Origin: Chloroflexota bacterium | Lineage (GTDB): Bacteria; Chloroflexota; Anaerolineae; Anaerolineales; Villigracilaceae | Direction of reading: 5' to 3' | Length of the DNA stretch: 64,000 nt | Assembly: GCA_023459215.1 (NCBI GenBank) | Contig: JAEWVF010000023.1 | Location: 1 to 64,000, forward strand | In this document: in pieces, positions 1 through 7,057 of the stretch | Position numbering within the stretch: position 1 is the first letter of the stretch | How the letters are laid out: each line of letters begins with the position of its first letter | Made by a program: the position numbers and the translations under genes | Notes under the pieces: generated by a model | The model's database searches: none | What the model saw: only the letters and a program-made list of their open reading frames with translations | What the model was told of the DNA's origin: nothing

Positions 1-21
1 GTGAGCGTGGAGAGGCTCGAA
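1..21 (-). repeat. duplicated 3' end of tRNA-Lys
   Basis: These 21 bases are identical to positions 82-102, the T-loop-to-3'-end part of the tRNA-Lys gene next door. On the minus strand the order is tRNA-Lys, terminator, 28-nt spacer, then this second copy of the tRNA 3' end, so the tandem unit is 81 bp. No tRNA 5' half belongs to this copy. The copy may be followed by another terminator outside the window. It could be an attachment-site remnant or part of a tRNA 3'-end repeat like the one at the tRNA-Pro gene near 43.7 kb. Confidence 0.85.
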
Positions 22-50
22 TGGCATCCCCTGAATGGGGACTGGCAACA

Positions 51-81
51 AAAAAGCCTCCACCGAAATGGAAGGCTTTTT
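51..81 (-). terminator. intrinsic terminator of tRNA-Lys
   Basis: Read on the minus strand, a stem of about 12 bp (AAAAAGCCT plus CCA, one bulge) closes a six-base loop and ends in a run of T. It starts two bases after the tRNA-Lys 3' end. Confidence 0.8.
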
Positions 82-82
82 G

Positions 83-154
83 TGAGCGTGGAGAGGCTCG
101 AACTCTCAACAAACGGCTTAAAAGGCCGCTGCTCTGCCATTGAGCTACACGCCC
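83..154 (-). tRNA. tRNA-Lys (anticodon TTT)
   Basis: The minus strand folds as a tRNA. The acceptor stem GGGCGTG pairs with CACGCTC (one G-T pair), the D-arm is GCTC/GAGC, the anticodon stem GCGGC/GCCGT holds the loop CTTTTAA, and the T-arm GAGAG/CTCTC holds TTCGAGC. The loop gives anticodon TTT, hence lysine. The discriminator base is A and CCA is not encoded. A terminator follows directly, and the T-loop-to-3' portion is repeated 81 bp downstream. Confidence 0.95.
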
Positions 155-217
155 GTCTTGCGAATGCCGATTTTATCACCAACCCATCCGCAGGGCAAGG
201 CCGAAAATCGGCAACTT

Positions 218-643
218 TTACTCATCATCGCCAGATGTTGCTGTGCCAGGCTGTTCGAACCGAAGAACTTCCCCGCGCATGTCAATCACCACCTTGAAAC
301 CGGTCATTCCCAGGTAGGCGCGCATCTCTTCGGGAATACCCACCTGGAACAGGGTTTCAAACTGTTGTTCGATGTTTTTCAACTGGTTCTCGATGATGGC
401 TCGGCTGAAAGGATCGTCGCTGCCAAGCATTTTAGCGGCCTGCTCACTGAGCAAATCTTCGCTGCCTTTCATCATGCCGGCAATCTGCTTGAGTACCTGG
501 CGATCCACCTGCTCGGAGGGGAGATGACGCCGGAAACCGGCGTCATCCACCACATAGCAAGGTTCAGCGCCGACAAAGGCCGTGCCAACCGGACGGTCAA
601 ACTCATCGAAAACCAGACCCGCGAACAAGGGAGCAGACGGCAT
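218..643 (-). CDS. conserved hypothetical protein (141 aa)
   Basis: I do not recognise a characterised family. The protein is soluble, without signal peptide or membrane segment. The N-terminal third resembles a small beta-rich domain (GLVFDEFDRPVGTAFVGAEP), followed by a helical, Gln/Glu-rich middle (residues about 45-95) and a C-terminal strand region (GFKVVIDMRGEVLRFEQ). Its ATG overlaps the stop of the upstream LURP-one gene (TAATG), so the two are translationally coupled and probably act together. No catalytic motif is visible. Confidence 0.75.
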   Translation of the reverse strand: MPSAPLFAGLVFDEFDRPVGTAFVGAEPCYVVDDAGFRRHLPSEQVDRQVLKQIAGMMKGSEDLLSEQAAKMLGSDDPFSRAIIENQLKNIEQQFETLFQVGIPEEMRAYLGMTGFKVVIDMRGEVLRFEQPGTATSGDDE

Positions 644-1224
644 TACGAATCCTGTTTGCCTTCGACAATGGCCAGCAACGCTGCCGCAGCCAAGCCCAGG
701 CGACGGTCGAGTTTGCGGCCCGTATCCATCGAGAAATCCACATCCATTTCGTAGCGGAACAGGTTAAAGCGCTGTTTCAGGTCGGCAACGCGGGCCTCGC
801 CTGCGGTGATGTCGTAATTCTGGGGCAGGAGGTTGCCCAACAAAAGGCGGCGTAACATCGCCAGACCCATATTATCTTCAAAGCACAGGCCGATCGCATT
901 GTCAGACGGATCCAACACTTCCCACTCATCGCGCAGGATCGATTTCAATCCCTTGCGGCGCAGGACGCCGACTTTCTCGCCGGTGGTTGAATCGACAACA
1001 TCATAAGCAGCCGAGAAATCCATGATCTGGCGGGCCTTGATGGCGAGAATTTCCTGGCTTTTCTGCTCGTCGGAGAAAACGCGAATATCCTCGCGCAGTT
1101 TGAACATCTTCTGTTCGCTGAAAAGAACCACTTCACCGGAGGGGTTATAGAAACGGATTTTACCCGTCAGGGCAATGGCTTGTTTCTTAAGCAGGTATTG
1201 ATCATACTGGAAAGCGGGATGCAT
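643..1224 (-). CDS. LURP-one-related / scramblase-like protein
   Basis: A protein of 193 aa with the layout of the LURP-one/Tubby-C-like fold: short beta-strand units such as ALTGKIRFYNPSGEVVLFSE, YDVVDSTTGEKVGVLRRKG and LRDEWEVLDPSDNAIG (residues about 18-110) and a C-terminal hydrophobic helix (LGLAAAALLAIVEG). Members are thought to bind lipids or membranes; the bacterial role is unknown. I chose the ATG at 1224 because AAAGGAG lies about 8 nt upstream; an in-frame extension to 1377 lacks a ribosome site. It is coupled by TAATG overlap to the following small gene. Confidence 0.75.
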   Translation of the reverse strand: MHPAFQYDQYLLKKQAIALTGKIRFYNPSGEVVLFSEQKMFKLREDIRVFSDEQKSQEILAIKARQIMDFSAAYDVVDSTTGEKVGVLRRKGLKSILRDEWEVLDPSDNAIGLCFEDNMGLAMLRRLLLGNLLPQNYDITAGEARVADLKQRFNLFRYEMDVDFSMDTGRKLDRRLGLAAAALLAIVEGKQDS

Positions 1225-1325
1225 ATAAATTTCTCCTTTGGAAAATATTTTGAATGTGGATAATACCAGAAAAACGGCGGACAAGCCGCGGGAGGAGCGC
1301 TTCCGTTCCCCTGCCGGAAACCAAA

Positions 1326-2447
1326 CTAATAATGGACGTTTACCAGCAGGTTGGATGGCGCCCAGTTGAACAACCATTCCGAATCAGGGATGGTCATGTT
1401 GACACAGCCATGACTCATCGGCGTGCCAAAATTATTATGCCAGTATGTGCCGTGAATGGCATAACCCTGGTAAAAGAACATGGTATTGGGCACATCCGGC
1501 AGGTAGTAACCCGGCCCACTCATGTCTTTGTATTTGAAGCGGGCATATACCCGGTATGTGCCCGTCACGGTTGGGGTCTGCCAGGTGCCAGTCGAAACGA
1601 CAAAGGAGCCAACCAGGACATCCCCTTCCCAGGCATACAACATCTGCTGACTTAAGTTGACTTCAACCCATCGCTCCCCATAGCTTGTCTGGGCCGTTGG
1701 TGGGACGTAAGGCGTAACTTCGGTTGGGGGAACATAAACCGTTTCGGTCGGGATGGGGGTTTCAGACGGGATGGGAGTCGGCGTTTCAGTCGGGGTGGCC
1801 GTTGGTGTTTCAGTCGGAGTGGAGGTGGGGGTGCTGGTTGCTGTGGGCGTAAACGTGGCTGTCGGCGTAAAAGTCGCAGTCGGGGTCAGGGTGTAGGTCG
1901 GTTTTTCGAGCTGGACTTCAGCCCAGGCTACCCCGCCCTGCGAAGGGGCAAAACCGGAGCCGTTCAGCAGCGCCAGCGCCGGAGTCGCTCCCTGCCAGGC
2001 AACAAAAGCCGCCAACAGGCACAGGAAAACAAGGATGATAGCCGCATAAGGAAGCGCGCGCCGCCTGGATGGGACAGAAGCCGCGACAACGGGGGTTGCG
2101 GCAACTTTGCTGACCGGGGCGGGCATGGCGGGGGCTGGGGCCGGACGCGAAACCGGGATTTTGGCTGTCTGTTCTACTTGCTGCTCACGCAGACGCTTTA
2201 CCGCCCAAGCCATGCCCTTATGGGCGCGTTCGCTTTGCGGATTTATCTGGAGCGCTTTTTGAAGATAGGCAACACTGGCGCGCGGGCTGGCAACGGCCGC
2301 CAGCATCAACCAGGATTCTTCCAAGTCCGGGGCCAGTTGGGCGGCCTGAACGGCATAATGGCGCGCCAGGTGCTTATCGTGGGCGCGCAGGGCCTTCTGG
2401 GCTTCTTCAATCGCGCGGAAAGCAGCAATGTGGTTAGGATTCGTCAT
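1326..2447 (-). CDS. membrane-anchored L,D-transpeptidase (YkuD) with TPR-like N-terminus
   Basis: The 373-aa protein should cross-link or modify peptidoglycan outside the cell. Residues 5-90 form TPR-like helices in the cytoplasm, 131-151 a membrane segment, and 184-240 a Thr/Pro-rich spacer built from repeats such as TPTATFTPTATF. Residues 258-372 form the YkuD domain, with the catalytic signature HGTYWHNNFGTPMSHGCVN, His346 and Cys348. The start overlaps the stop of the upstream amidase by 4 bp, so both wall enzymes are co-translated. The Thr/Pro linker is common in Chloroflexota surface proteins. Confidence 0.92.
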   Translation of the reverse strand: MTNPNHIAAFRAIEEAQKALRAHDKHLARHYAVQAAQLAPDLEESWLMLAAVASPRASVAYLQKALQINPQSERAHKGMAWAVKRLREQQVEQTAKIPVSRPAPAPAMPAPVSKVAATPVVAASVPSRRRALPYAAIILVFLCLLAAFVAWQGATPALALLNGSGFAPSQGGVAWAEVQLEKPTYTLTPTATFTPTATFTPTATSTPTSTPTETPTATPTETPTPIPSETPIPTETVYVPPTEVTPYVPPTAQTSYGERWVEVNLSQQMLYAWEGDVLVGSFVVSTGTWQTPTVTGTYRVYARFKYKDMSGPGYYLPDVPNTMFFYQGYAIHGTYWHNNFGTPMSHGCVNMTIPDSEWLFNWAPSNLLVNVHY

Positions 2448-3202
2448 GGTGTGGTGGCGTTAATACTCTCATTATTGATATAGCACAGGATACCATTAAC
2501 AACGCCGGTCGCAACCAGGTCTGGCTGTTCGGTAAGGATTTTGTAATCCAGGTTGAGAAAACCCGTCTCAATGATTGCCGCGGTCGTATTCGGGCTGATT
2601 TCATCAAAGGCGTGATAGAAAGTCATATCGTTGGTGACGCTATCGTGCAGGGGCAGGTTGGTCACGCGCTGATAGCGGTCACGCAAGCACAACGCCAGGC
2701 GGTTGGCGAGATTCAGGTCACGGGAACTCATCGCAGCCGCGACCTTGAAACCGGTAGCCTGGTCATTGACGAAAATACACGAATCGTTGTGGATCGATAC
2801 CAACGCCCCCGCGCGATAATTTTGCAAACGCGGATCAAACTCCTCGAGCACATCGGCCTGGAACCCCAATGCGGTCAATTTCTGCTGGACAATGGTCGCT
2901 ATCTTGAAATTGACCTCGGCCTCGGTCGTGCCGTTTTCGCAAACCGCGCCCGAATCGTTGCCGTAATGCCCGGCGACAATTCCGATGCGCACCTGGGGCA
3001 AAGGCGTTCCCGGCAGAACAACCCCTTCCGGCTCGGTGGTCAACAAAACCGCCAACTGGTCGGAAATATTCCCGGAAAATAACCCTTTGGGCGGAAAAGC
3101 GGTGAACAGGGTGGCAAAAAGGGCAGCCACCAGCAGGGTGGTTTGCAGGATGGCCGGGAAGCGCTGCCGGCGGCGTTCGGATTGTTCGGGGTTGGTTTCC
3201 AT
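2444..3202 (-). CDS. N-acetylmuramoyl-L-alanine amidase (Amidase_3)
   Basis: A zinc amidase of 252 aa that cleaves the lactoyl-peptide bond of peptidoglycan. A signal anchor spans about residues 18-36; the catalytic domain starts near residue 70 (VRIGIVAGHYGNDSGA). Likely zinc ligands are His79, Glu94 and His138 (SIHND), and Glu212 in IIETGFLN is the catalytic glutamate. The first gene of a two-gene operon, it overlaps the L,D-transpeptidase by 4 bp. The upstream region is shared with a divergent flavin reductase gene. Confidence 0.9.
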   Translation of the reverse strand: METNPEQSERRRQRFPAILQTTLLVAALFATLFTAFPPKGLFSGNISDQLAVLLTTEPEGVVLPGTPLPQVRIGIVAGHYGNDSGAVCENGTTEAEVNFKIATIVQQKLTALGFQADVLEEFDPRLQNYRAGALVSIHNDSCIFVNDQATGFKVAAAMSSRDLNLANRLALCLRDRYQRVTNLPLHDSVTNDMTFYHAFDEISPNTTAAIIETGFLNLDYKILTEQPDLVATGVVNGILCYINNESINATTP

Positions 3203-3294
3203 AAATTGATATTATAGTACCTTAAAAGAAAGTTGTTAGGCAAGTGATTTGGAGTCTTTCGGTGGGCTTTCGAAAACTCTAACAATTCTCTGAC

Positions 3295-3323
3295 TTGACT
3301 CGGCCCTGGCCGCCAAGTATTAT
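3295..3323 (+). promoter_or_regulatory. sigma-70-type promoter of the flavin reductase gene
   Basis: TTGACT (3295-3300) and TATTAT (3318-3323) are separated by 17 bp, ending 23 bp before the ATG at 3347. The match to the consensus is good; activity is inferred. Confidence 0.6.
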
Positions 3324-3346
3324 CATGCCAAAAAATTTGGAGAGTT

Positions 3347-3832
3347 ATGTCCATCGATCCCGATATTTTCCGCCAGGCCATGCGTTCATGGGCCACCGGC
3401 GTAACCGTTGTTACTTCTGCGCACAATCAGGCCCGTCACGGCATGACGGTCAGTTCGTTCACATCCCTGTCCGTAACCCCGCCGCAGGTGCTGATTGCCA
3501 TCTCGCATCACGCCCGCACCCGCCAATTGATCCTCGACTCGGGCTTTTTCGGCGCGACCATCCTATCCGCAGAACAGCAGGAACTTTCAGACCGTTTTGC
3601 AGGCCGCATCCCCGAAACAGAAGATCGCTTTGAGGGCCTGGAAACGTTCAACCTGGTTAGCGGCGTTCCGCTGCTAACCAGCGGACTGGCCTGCGTCGAT
3701 TGCCGGGTGGTACACTCGCTCGATTCCGGCGAACACACCATTTTTGTCGGTGAAGTGCTGGCCGCGCAAACCTTCAGCGCAGAAAATCCGCTGATTTACT
3801 TCAACCGCCAGTACCGCAAAGTGCAAAAATAA
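3347..3832 (+). CDS. flavin reductase-like domain protein
   Basis: At 161 aa it matches the whole flavin reductase domain (FMN-binding split barrel). Family landmarks are the N-terminal FRQAMRSWATGVTVVTS, then HGMTVSSFTSLSVTPPQVLIAIS, where the backbone contacts FMN, and the C-terminal HTIFVGEVLA...PLIYFNRQYRK. Such proteins reduce FMN or FAD with NAD(P)H for partner oxygenases. No partner monooxygenase is adjacent, so the acceptor is unknown. The ATG follows TTGGAGAG at suitable spacing. Confidence 0.9.
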   Translation: MSIDPDIFRQAMRSWATGVTVVTSAHNQARHGMTVSSFTSLSVTPPQVLIAISHHARTRQLILDSGFFGATILSAEQQELSDRFAGRIPETEDRFEGLETFNLVSGVPLLTSGLACVDCRVVHSLDSGEHTIFVGEVLAAQTFSAENPLIYFNRQYRKVQK

Positions 3833-3879
3833 GGTATGCTACTATTGTGTTTCGTTCGTGTCACAATTGGGAGGTGAAC

Positions 3880-4452
3880 ATGGAAACACAACTGACTTCT
3901 GCAGAAAAACAAACCCTGCTAAAACTTGCCCGGCAGGCGCTGGAAAACGGTGTGCGTGGCAACGTCCCAACCCCGTTACGCGAGGCTGAACTCAGCCCGG
4001 TTCTGCGCGCCAACGGCGCATCCTTTGTCACCCTGACCCGGCGCGGACAACTGCGCGGCTGCATCGGCGCGCTCGAGGGCTACCAACCGCTGGCCCAGGA
4101 TGTGCAGGAACATGCCGTTGCCGCCGCGCTCAACGATTATCGCTTCCCGCCGGTTGCGCCCGCTGAGCTGGACGAAATCAAAATCGAGATTTCACGCCTG
4201 ACGCCCCCGCAGCCGCTTCATTACACCGATAGCGCCGACCTGCTCGCCAAACTACGCCCCAACATCGACGGCGTCACCCTGCGCGACAAATTTGGCCGGC
4301 GGGCTACCTTCCTGCCCCAAGTCTGGCAGCAACTGCCCGACAAAGCCGAATTTCTCAGCCATCTCTGCCAGAAAATGGGTGCCGCGCCCGATGCCTGGCG
4401 CACCCAGAGCTTAACCGTACACACCTACCAGGTGGAAGAATTCCACGAATAA
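3880..4452 (+). CDS. amrA: AMMECR1 domain protein (AmmeMemoRadiSam system protein A type)
   Basis: The protein has 190 aa and the AMMECR1 fold, with the near-invariant LRGCIG motif (QLRGCIGALEGYQPLAQDVQ) and downstream ALNDYRFPPVAPAEL. The AMMECR1 family is conserved across the domains but its biochemical role is unsettled; the bacterial form usually accompanies a Memo protein and a radical SAM protein, neither of which is here. I chose the ATG at 3880 because GGGAGGTG sits 4-5 nt upstream; a GTG at 3847 lacks a site. It lies 47 bp after the flavin reductase and may share its transcript. Confidence 0.88.
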   Translation: METQLTSAEKQTLLKLARQALENGVRGNVPTPLREAELSPVLRANGASFVTLTRRGQLRGCIGALEGYQPLAQDVQEHAVAAALNDYRFPPVAPAELDEIKIEISRLTPPQPLHYTDSADLLAKLRPNIDGVTLRDKFGRRATFLPQVWQQLPDKAEFLSHLCQKMGAAPDAWRTQSLTVHTYQVEEFHE

Positions 4453-4455
4453 GCC

Positions 4456-4492
4456 CCTCCCCTAAATTCCGCTCTTTGGAATTTGGGGGAGG
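4456..4492. terminator. bidirectional hairpin between convergent genes
   Basis: A 15-bp stem (one G-T pair) with a 7-base loop lies between the convergent amrA and pyrD genes. It has no long T-run on either side, so termination efficiency is uncertain. Confidence 0.55.
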
Positions 4493-4503
4493 TTGGGAGG
4501 GGG

Positions 4504-5607
4504 TCACAACCCTGCCACAATTTCCTTGACCAGCCCCGGCCCGGCATAGATCATGCCGGTATAAACCTGCACCAGCGCCGCGCCCAGGTCCAGTTTGCGT
4601 TTGGCATCATCTGGACTCATGATTCCGCCCACGCCGACCACCGGAACCCGGCCATTGACCCGCGCCAGGACTTTTTCCAGCACGGAATCGCTCAAACCCG
4701 TCAGCGGTTGGCCGCTCAAGCCGCCGGTTTCCACCCGCAGCGGAGACTGAATTTCCTCGCGGCTGAGAGTCGTATTCGTGGCGATAATCCCGTCCATGCC
4801 GTTATCGAGGATGGTACCAACCGCATCATCCAGTTCCTCGTCCGATAAATCGGGGGCGATTTTAACGAGAATCGGATATTCGATACTCGAGTTTCGACGT
4901 TCCTGCGCAATCGCGCCTAGCAGCCCTTCCAACATCTCCCGCCCTTGCAGGCGGCGCAACCCGACCGTGTTGGGCGAGGAGATATTAATCGCCAGGTAAT
5001 CGGCCAGCGGGGCAAAGGTGCGCATCAGGGCGATGTAATCTTCGGCAGCGTTCTCGAGCGGGGTATCTTTGTTTTTGCCCAGGTTGACACCGATGACGGT
5101 TGAGGGCTGAGCGGAGCGCGGCGCAGTCGAAGTCCGCTGGGCCGGGTCTCGATACATCGCTTCGTTTCGATGGGTTTTGTCGCTCGACAACCCGCGATTA
5201 CTCGACCCTCGAAACGCGCGCAATGACCTGGCTGCATACTCCATCCCGCTCCCCGGAAATCCCATGCGATTAATCACCGCTTTTTCATCGACCAGCCGGA
5301 AAACACGCGGTTTGGGGTTGCCCGGCTGCGGGCGCGGAGTAACCGTCCCCAGTTCGAGGTGGCTGAAGCCCAATGCCGAGAGTCCGGCGACAGACTGGCA
5401 ATCCTTGTCGTAACCGGCGGCCAGGCCAACGGGATTCCGAAACGTCAGCCCAAAGACCTGCACCGGCCTGGCAGGCGGGGTAAACATCCCTTGCAGTATC
5501 CAGCGCGAGGGCGGGATGCGTCCCGCCAGGCCGACCAGGCGCAGGGTCAGGGCATGGGCGACTTCAGGGTCAAGTTTGAAGAGCAGGGAGCGGAAGAGTG
5601 GGTACAT
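4504..5607 (-). CDS. pyrD: dihydroorotate dehydrogenase (class 2 type) with in-frame repeat insertion
   Basis: It oxidises dihydroorotate to orotate, step four of UMP synthesis; the class 2 enzyme is membrane-associated and uses quinones. Clear landmarks are GLAAGYDKD, FSHLELGTVTPRPQPGNPKPR, INRMGFPG, VIGVNLGKNKDTPLENAAEDY, INISSPNT, LVKIAPDLSDEEL, IATNTT and VVGVGGIMSPDDA. At 367 aa it is about 30 residues longer than usual. Residues about 133-170 do not belong to the family and are encoded by an inserted palindromic repeat that kept the reading frame. The start ATG at 5607 lies 1 nt past the ASCH gene stop. It ends the pyrimidine operon. Confidence 0.92.
   Translation of the reverse strand: MYPLFRSLLFKLDPEVAHALTLRLVGLAGRIPPSRWILQGMFTPPARPVQVFGLTFRNPVGLAAGYDKDCQSVAGLSALGFSHLELGTVTPRPQPGNPKPRVFRLVDEKAVINRMGFPGSGMEYAARSLRAFRGSSNRGLSSDKTHRNEAMYRDPAQRTSTAPRSAQPSTVIGVNLGKNKDTPLENAAEDYIALMRTFAPLADYLAINISSPNTVGLRRLQGREMLEGLLGAIAQERRNSSIEYPILVKIAPDLSDEELDDAVGTILDNGMDGIIATNTTLSREEIQSPLRVETGGLSGQPLTGLSDSVLEKVLARVNGRVPVVGVGGIMSPDDAKRKLDLGAALVQVYTGMIYAGPGLVKEIVAGL
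5098..5211. repeat. palindromic repeat inserted in frame in pyrD
   Basis: The segment contains GGGCTGAGCGGAGC...GCAGTCGAAGTCC (about 5104-5135) followed by CTCGATACATCGCTTCG...CGACCCTCGAAACG. The same TGAGCGGAGC/AGTCGA core recurs in pheT, at 24.87 kb, 56.86 kb and 62.77 kb. It adds about 38 codons without a stop, so the enzyme may remain functional with a loop insertion. Confidence 0.75.
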
Positions 5608-5608
5608 A

Positions 5609-6088
5609 TCAGTCTCGGCGATAGAGAACACGGAAACGCTCGCAAACCAGGGGCATTTGCTCGCTGATGGGTCGGGCGGGGTCATCCCAGGTGCGCCCGA
5701 AGAAACGCCAGTGGGCAGCGCGCCAGTAGGCCAGGGAACGGTCGCCTTCGCCTTCTTCGGCAGCAAAAACCGGATCGACCTCGTTGAAGGGCCGGATGGT
5801 AATCTCGGTCGTTTCAATGATCAGCCAGGGATTTTCCTGCCCATCGAGGATGATGCTCAGGCTGCCCACGCTGGGGATGCTCTCATTGTCGCGTTCATAT
5901 TCCCAGAGCATGGAACAGGTGGCCGTTTTGACGCCATCGTAAACCAGTTGACCCAGTTCTTCGGCCAGGTCGCCGCCGGAGCCAAATCCCCAGGCTTCAG
6001 GCTGGGGTAAGGAGCGGTGCGGATGCCCGGCGGGCAGGCTTTGCAGGTAGGACTGCCAAAATCGGTTTAGTTTTTCGGTGTCAGGCAT
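5609..6088 (-). CDS. ASCH domain protein
   Basis: The 159-aa protein has the ASCH (PUA-like) fold: an N-terminal helix (FWQSYLQSLP), GFGSGGDLAEELGQLVYDGVKTATCSMLWEY, then ENPWLIIETTEITIRPFNEVDPVFAAEEGEGDRSLAYWRAAHWRFF. ASCH proteins are proposed to bind RNA or modified nucleosides, and some hydrolyse N4-acetylcytidine. A pyrimidine-salvage or modified-nucleoside role would fit its place in a pyr operon, but this is inference. The stop is directly followed by the pyrD start. A 180-bp gap holding a repeat separates it from the upstream gene. Confidence 0.82.
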   Translation of the reverse strand: MPDTEKLNRFWQSYLQSLPAGHPHRSLPQPEAWGFGSGGDLAEELGQLVYDGVKTATCSMLWEYERDNESIPSVGSLSIILDGQENPWLIIETTEITIRPFNEVDPVFAAEEGEGDRSLAYWRAAHWRFFGRTWDDPARPISEQMPLVCERFRVLYRRD

Positions 6089-6156
6089 AGCTTATCTCTT
6101 TCCGTTCATTCTCTATCGGTCAAAACGGTCAGAACTCTAAATTTATCACTTTTTCT

Positions 6157-6263
6157 TGTCATTTCGAGCCGCGTAGCGGGGAGAAATCTTGCATACATTG
6201 GGGAAGATTTCTCGCTGGATCTCGATACAGCTTCGCCAGTCGACCATCACGCTCGAAATGACA
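6157..6263. repeat. MITE/REP-like element with terminal inverted repeats
   Basis: A 107-bp element begins with TGTCATTTCGAGC and ends with its exact complement GCTCGAAATGACA. Inside it are a second inverted pair, GAGAAATCTT...AAGATTTCTC, and CTCGATACAGCTTCG-like sequence. It lies inside the pyr operon between an unknown gene and the ASCH gene and has no coding capacity of its own. A related element is at about 28190-28335. Confidence 0.75.
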
Positions 6264-6268
6264 AACTA

Positions 6269-7057
6269 TCACGGAGTTTGTCCGGTGGAGAACCCGTTCA
6301 TGGCAAATTGGGCCAGCATCTCGGCCATCGGCAGGCAGTAGGCCAGCCGCTTTTGGGTTTCGACCAGGCTGGCTTCGCGTTCGGCTTTCAGTTCGGCGGG
6401 ATCGCGTCCCAGGATGAACGGGTCTTCCCAGGCCAGCCAGTCCACATCGCGGGTGTGGATGTGGTGCTGCATCTGCAAAACCATCTCGGCGACCATCGCG
6501 ATTTCGGGGTGGCTGATCCGATCCATCACCTGGCGCAGTTCCCCGGCCTGGACAACCAGGTGACACCAGCCATAATCGAGCGTTTTGGCGAACAGGGTCT
6601 CGCCCAGGCGGGTGACAAAGCCCTCCAACTGGCGATAATTCTGCGGGTGGGTTTCCCAGGCGAGGGCGGAACGATGAAAAATCAGCGGGAGCTGCTCAGG
6701 GCGCAGGCTGGCGGTATCAGCCAGGAAATAATCGCGGTAAGCGGGCTGTAAGGCAAAGGTGAGTCGGTCGGGATAGCACAGGTGCAGGATTTGCTGCGGG
6801 GCCGCGTGTCCGGCGGCGTAACGGTAAAGCTCCGTGAAGTGCAATCCGGCTGGCGCTTCGATTTTGGCGTGAAGAACGTGATAAAACGGCTCGGCCTGCA
6901 TTTCGGCCAGATTTTGCGGCTGGCGCTGACGGGTGCCAGCCGGGACGGAAACAATTGCGCCGCCAAAATGTTCTTTCAGAAACGGCAAACCCGCTTTCAA
7001 GAGCGGGTAAAAAAGATTATCCGGGTCGTGCAGGGGCAAAACGAGCACAGACCGCAT
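6269..7057 (-). CDS. hypothetical protein (262 aa)
   Basis: I do not recognise the family. The N-terminus MRSVLVLPLHDPDNLFYPLLK followed by FLKEHFGGAIVSVPAGTRQ looks like a Rossmann-type strand-helix start, as in some nucleotide-sugar or glycosyltransferase-like proteins. There is no signal peptide or membrane segment. The C-terminal half is helical with conserved-looking DPFILGRDPAELKAEREASLVETQKRL. Its ATG immediately follows the stop of the GNAT gene, so it is part of the pyr operon transcript. A link to pyrimidine metabolism cannot be argued from sequence. Confidence 0.75.
   Translation of the reverse strand: MRSVLVLPLHDPDNLFYPLLKAGLPFLKEHFGGAIVSVPAGTRQRQPQNLAEMQAEPFYHVLHAKIEAPAGLHFTELYRYAAGHAAPQQILHLCYPDRLTFALQPAYRDYFLADTASLRPEQLPLIFHRSALAWETHPQNYRQLEGFVTRLGETLFAKTLDYGWCHLVVQAGELRQVMDRISHPEIAMVAEMVLQMQHHIHTRDVDWLAWEDPFILGRDPAELKAEREASLVETQKRLAYCLPMAEMLAQFAMNGFSTGQTP

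Noticed and set aside
1860..1900. Short tandem repeat in the L,D-transpeptidase gene as a mobile or regulatory repeat
   Set aside because: It encodes the Thr/Pro linker (TPTATF units) common in surface proteins and needs no other explanation.
5608..5817. Extended pyrD start at 5817
   Set aside because: That stretch is the ASCH coding sequence read in another frame; MYPLFRSLLF at 5607 is the typical PyrD start.
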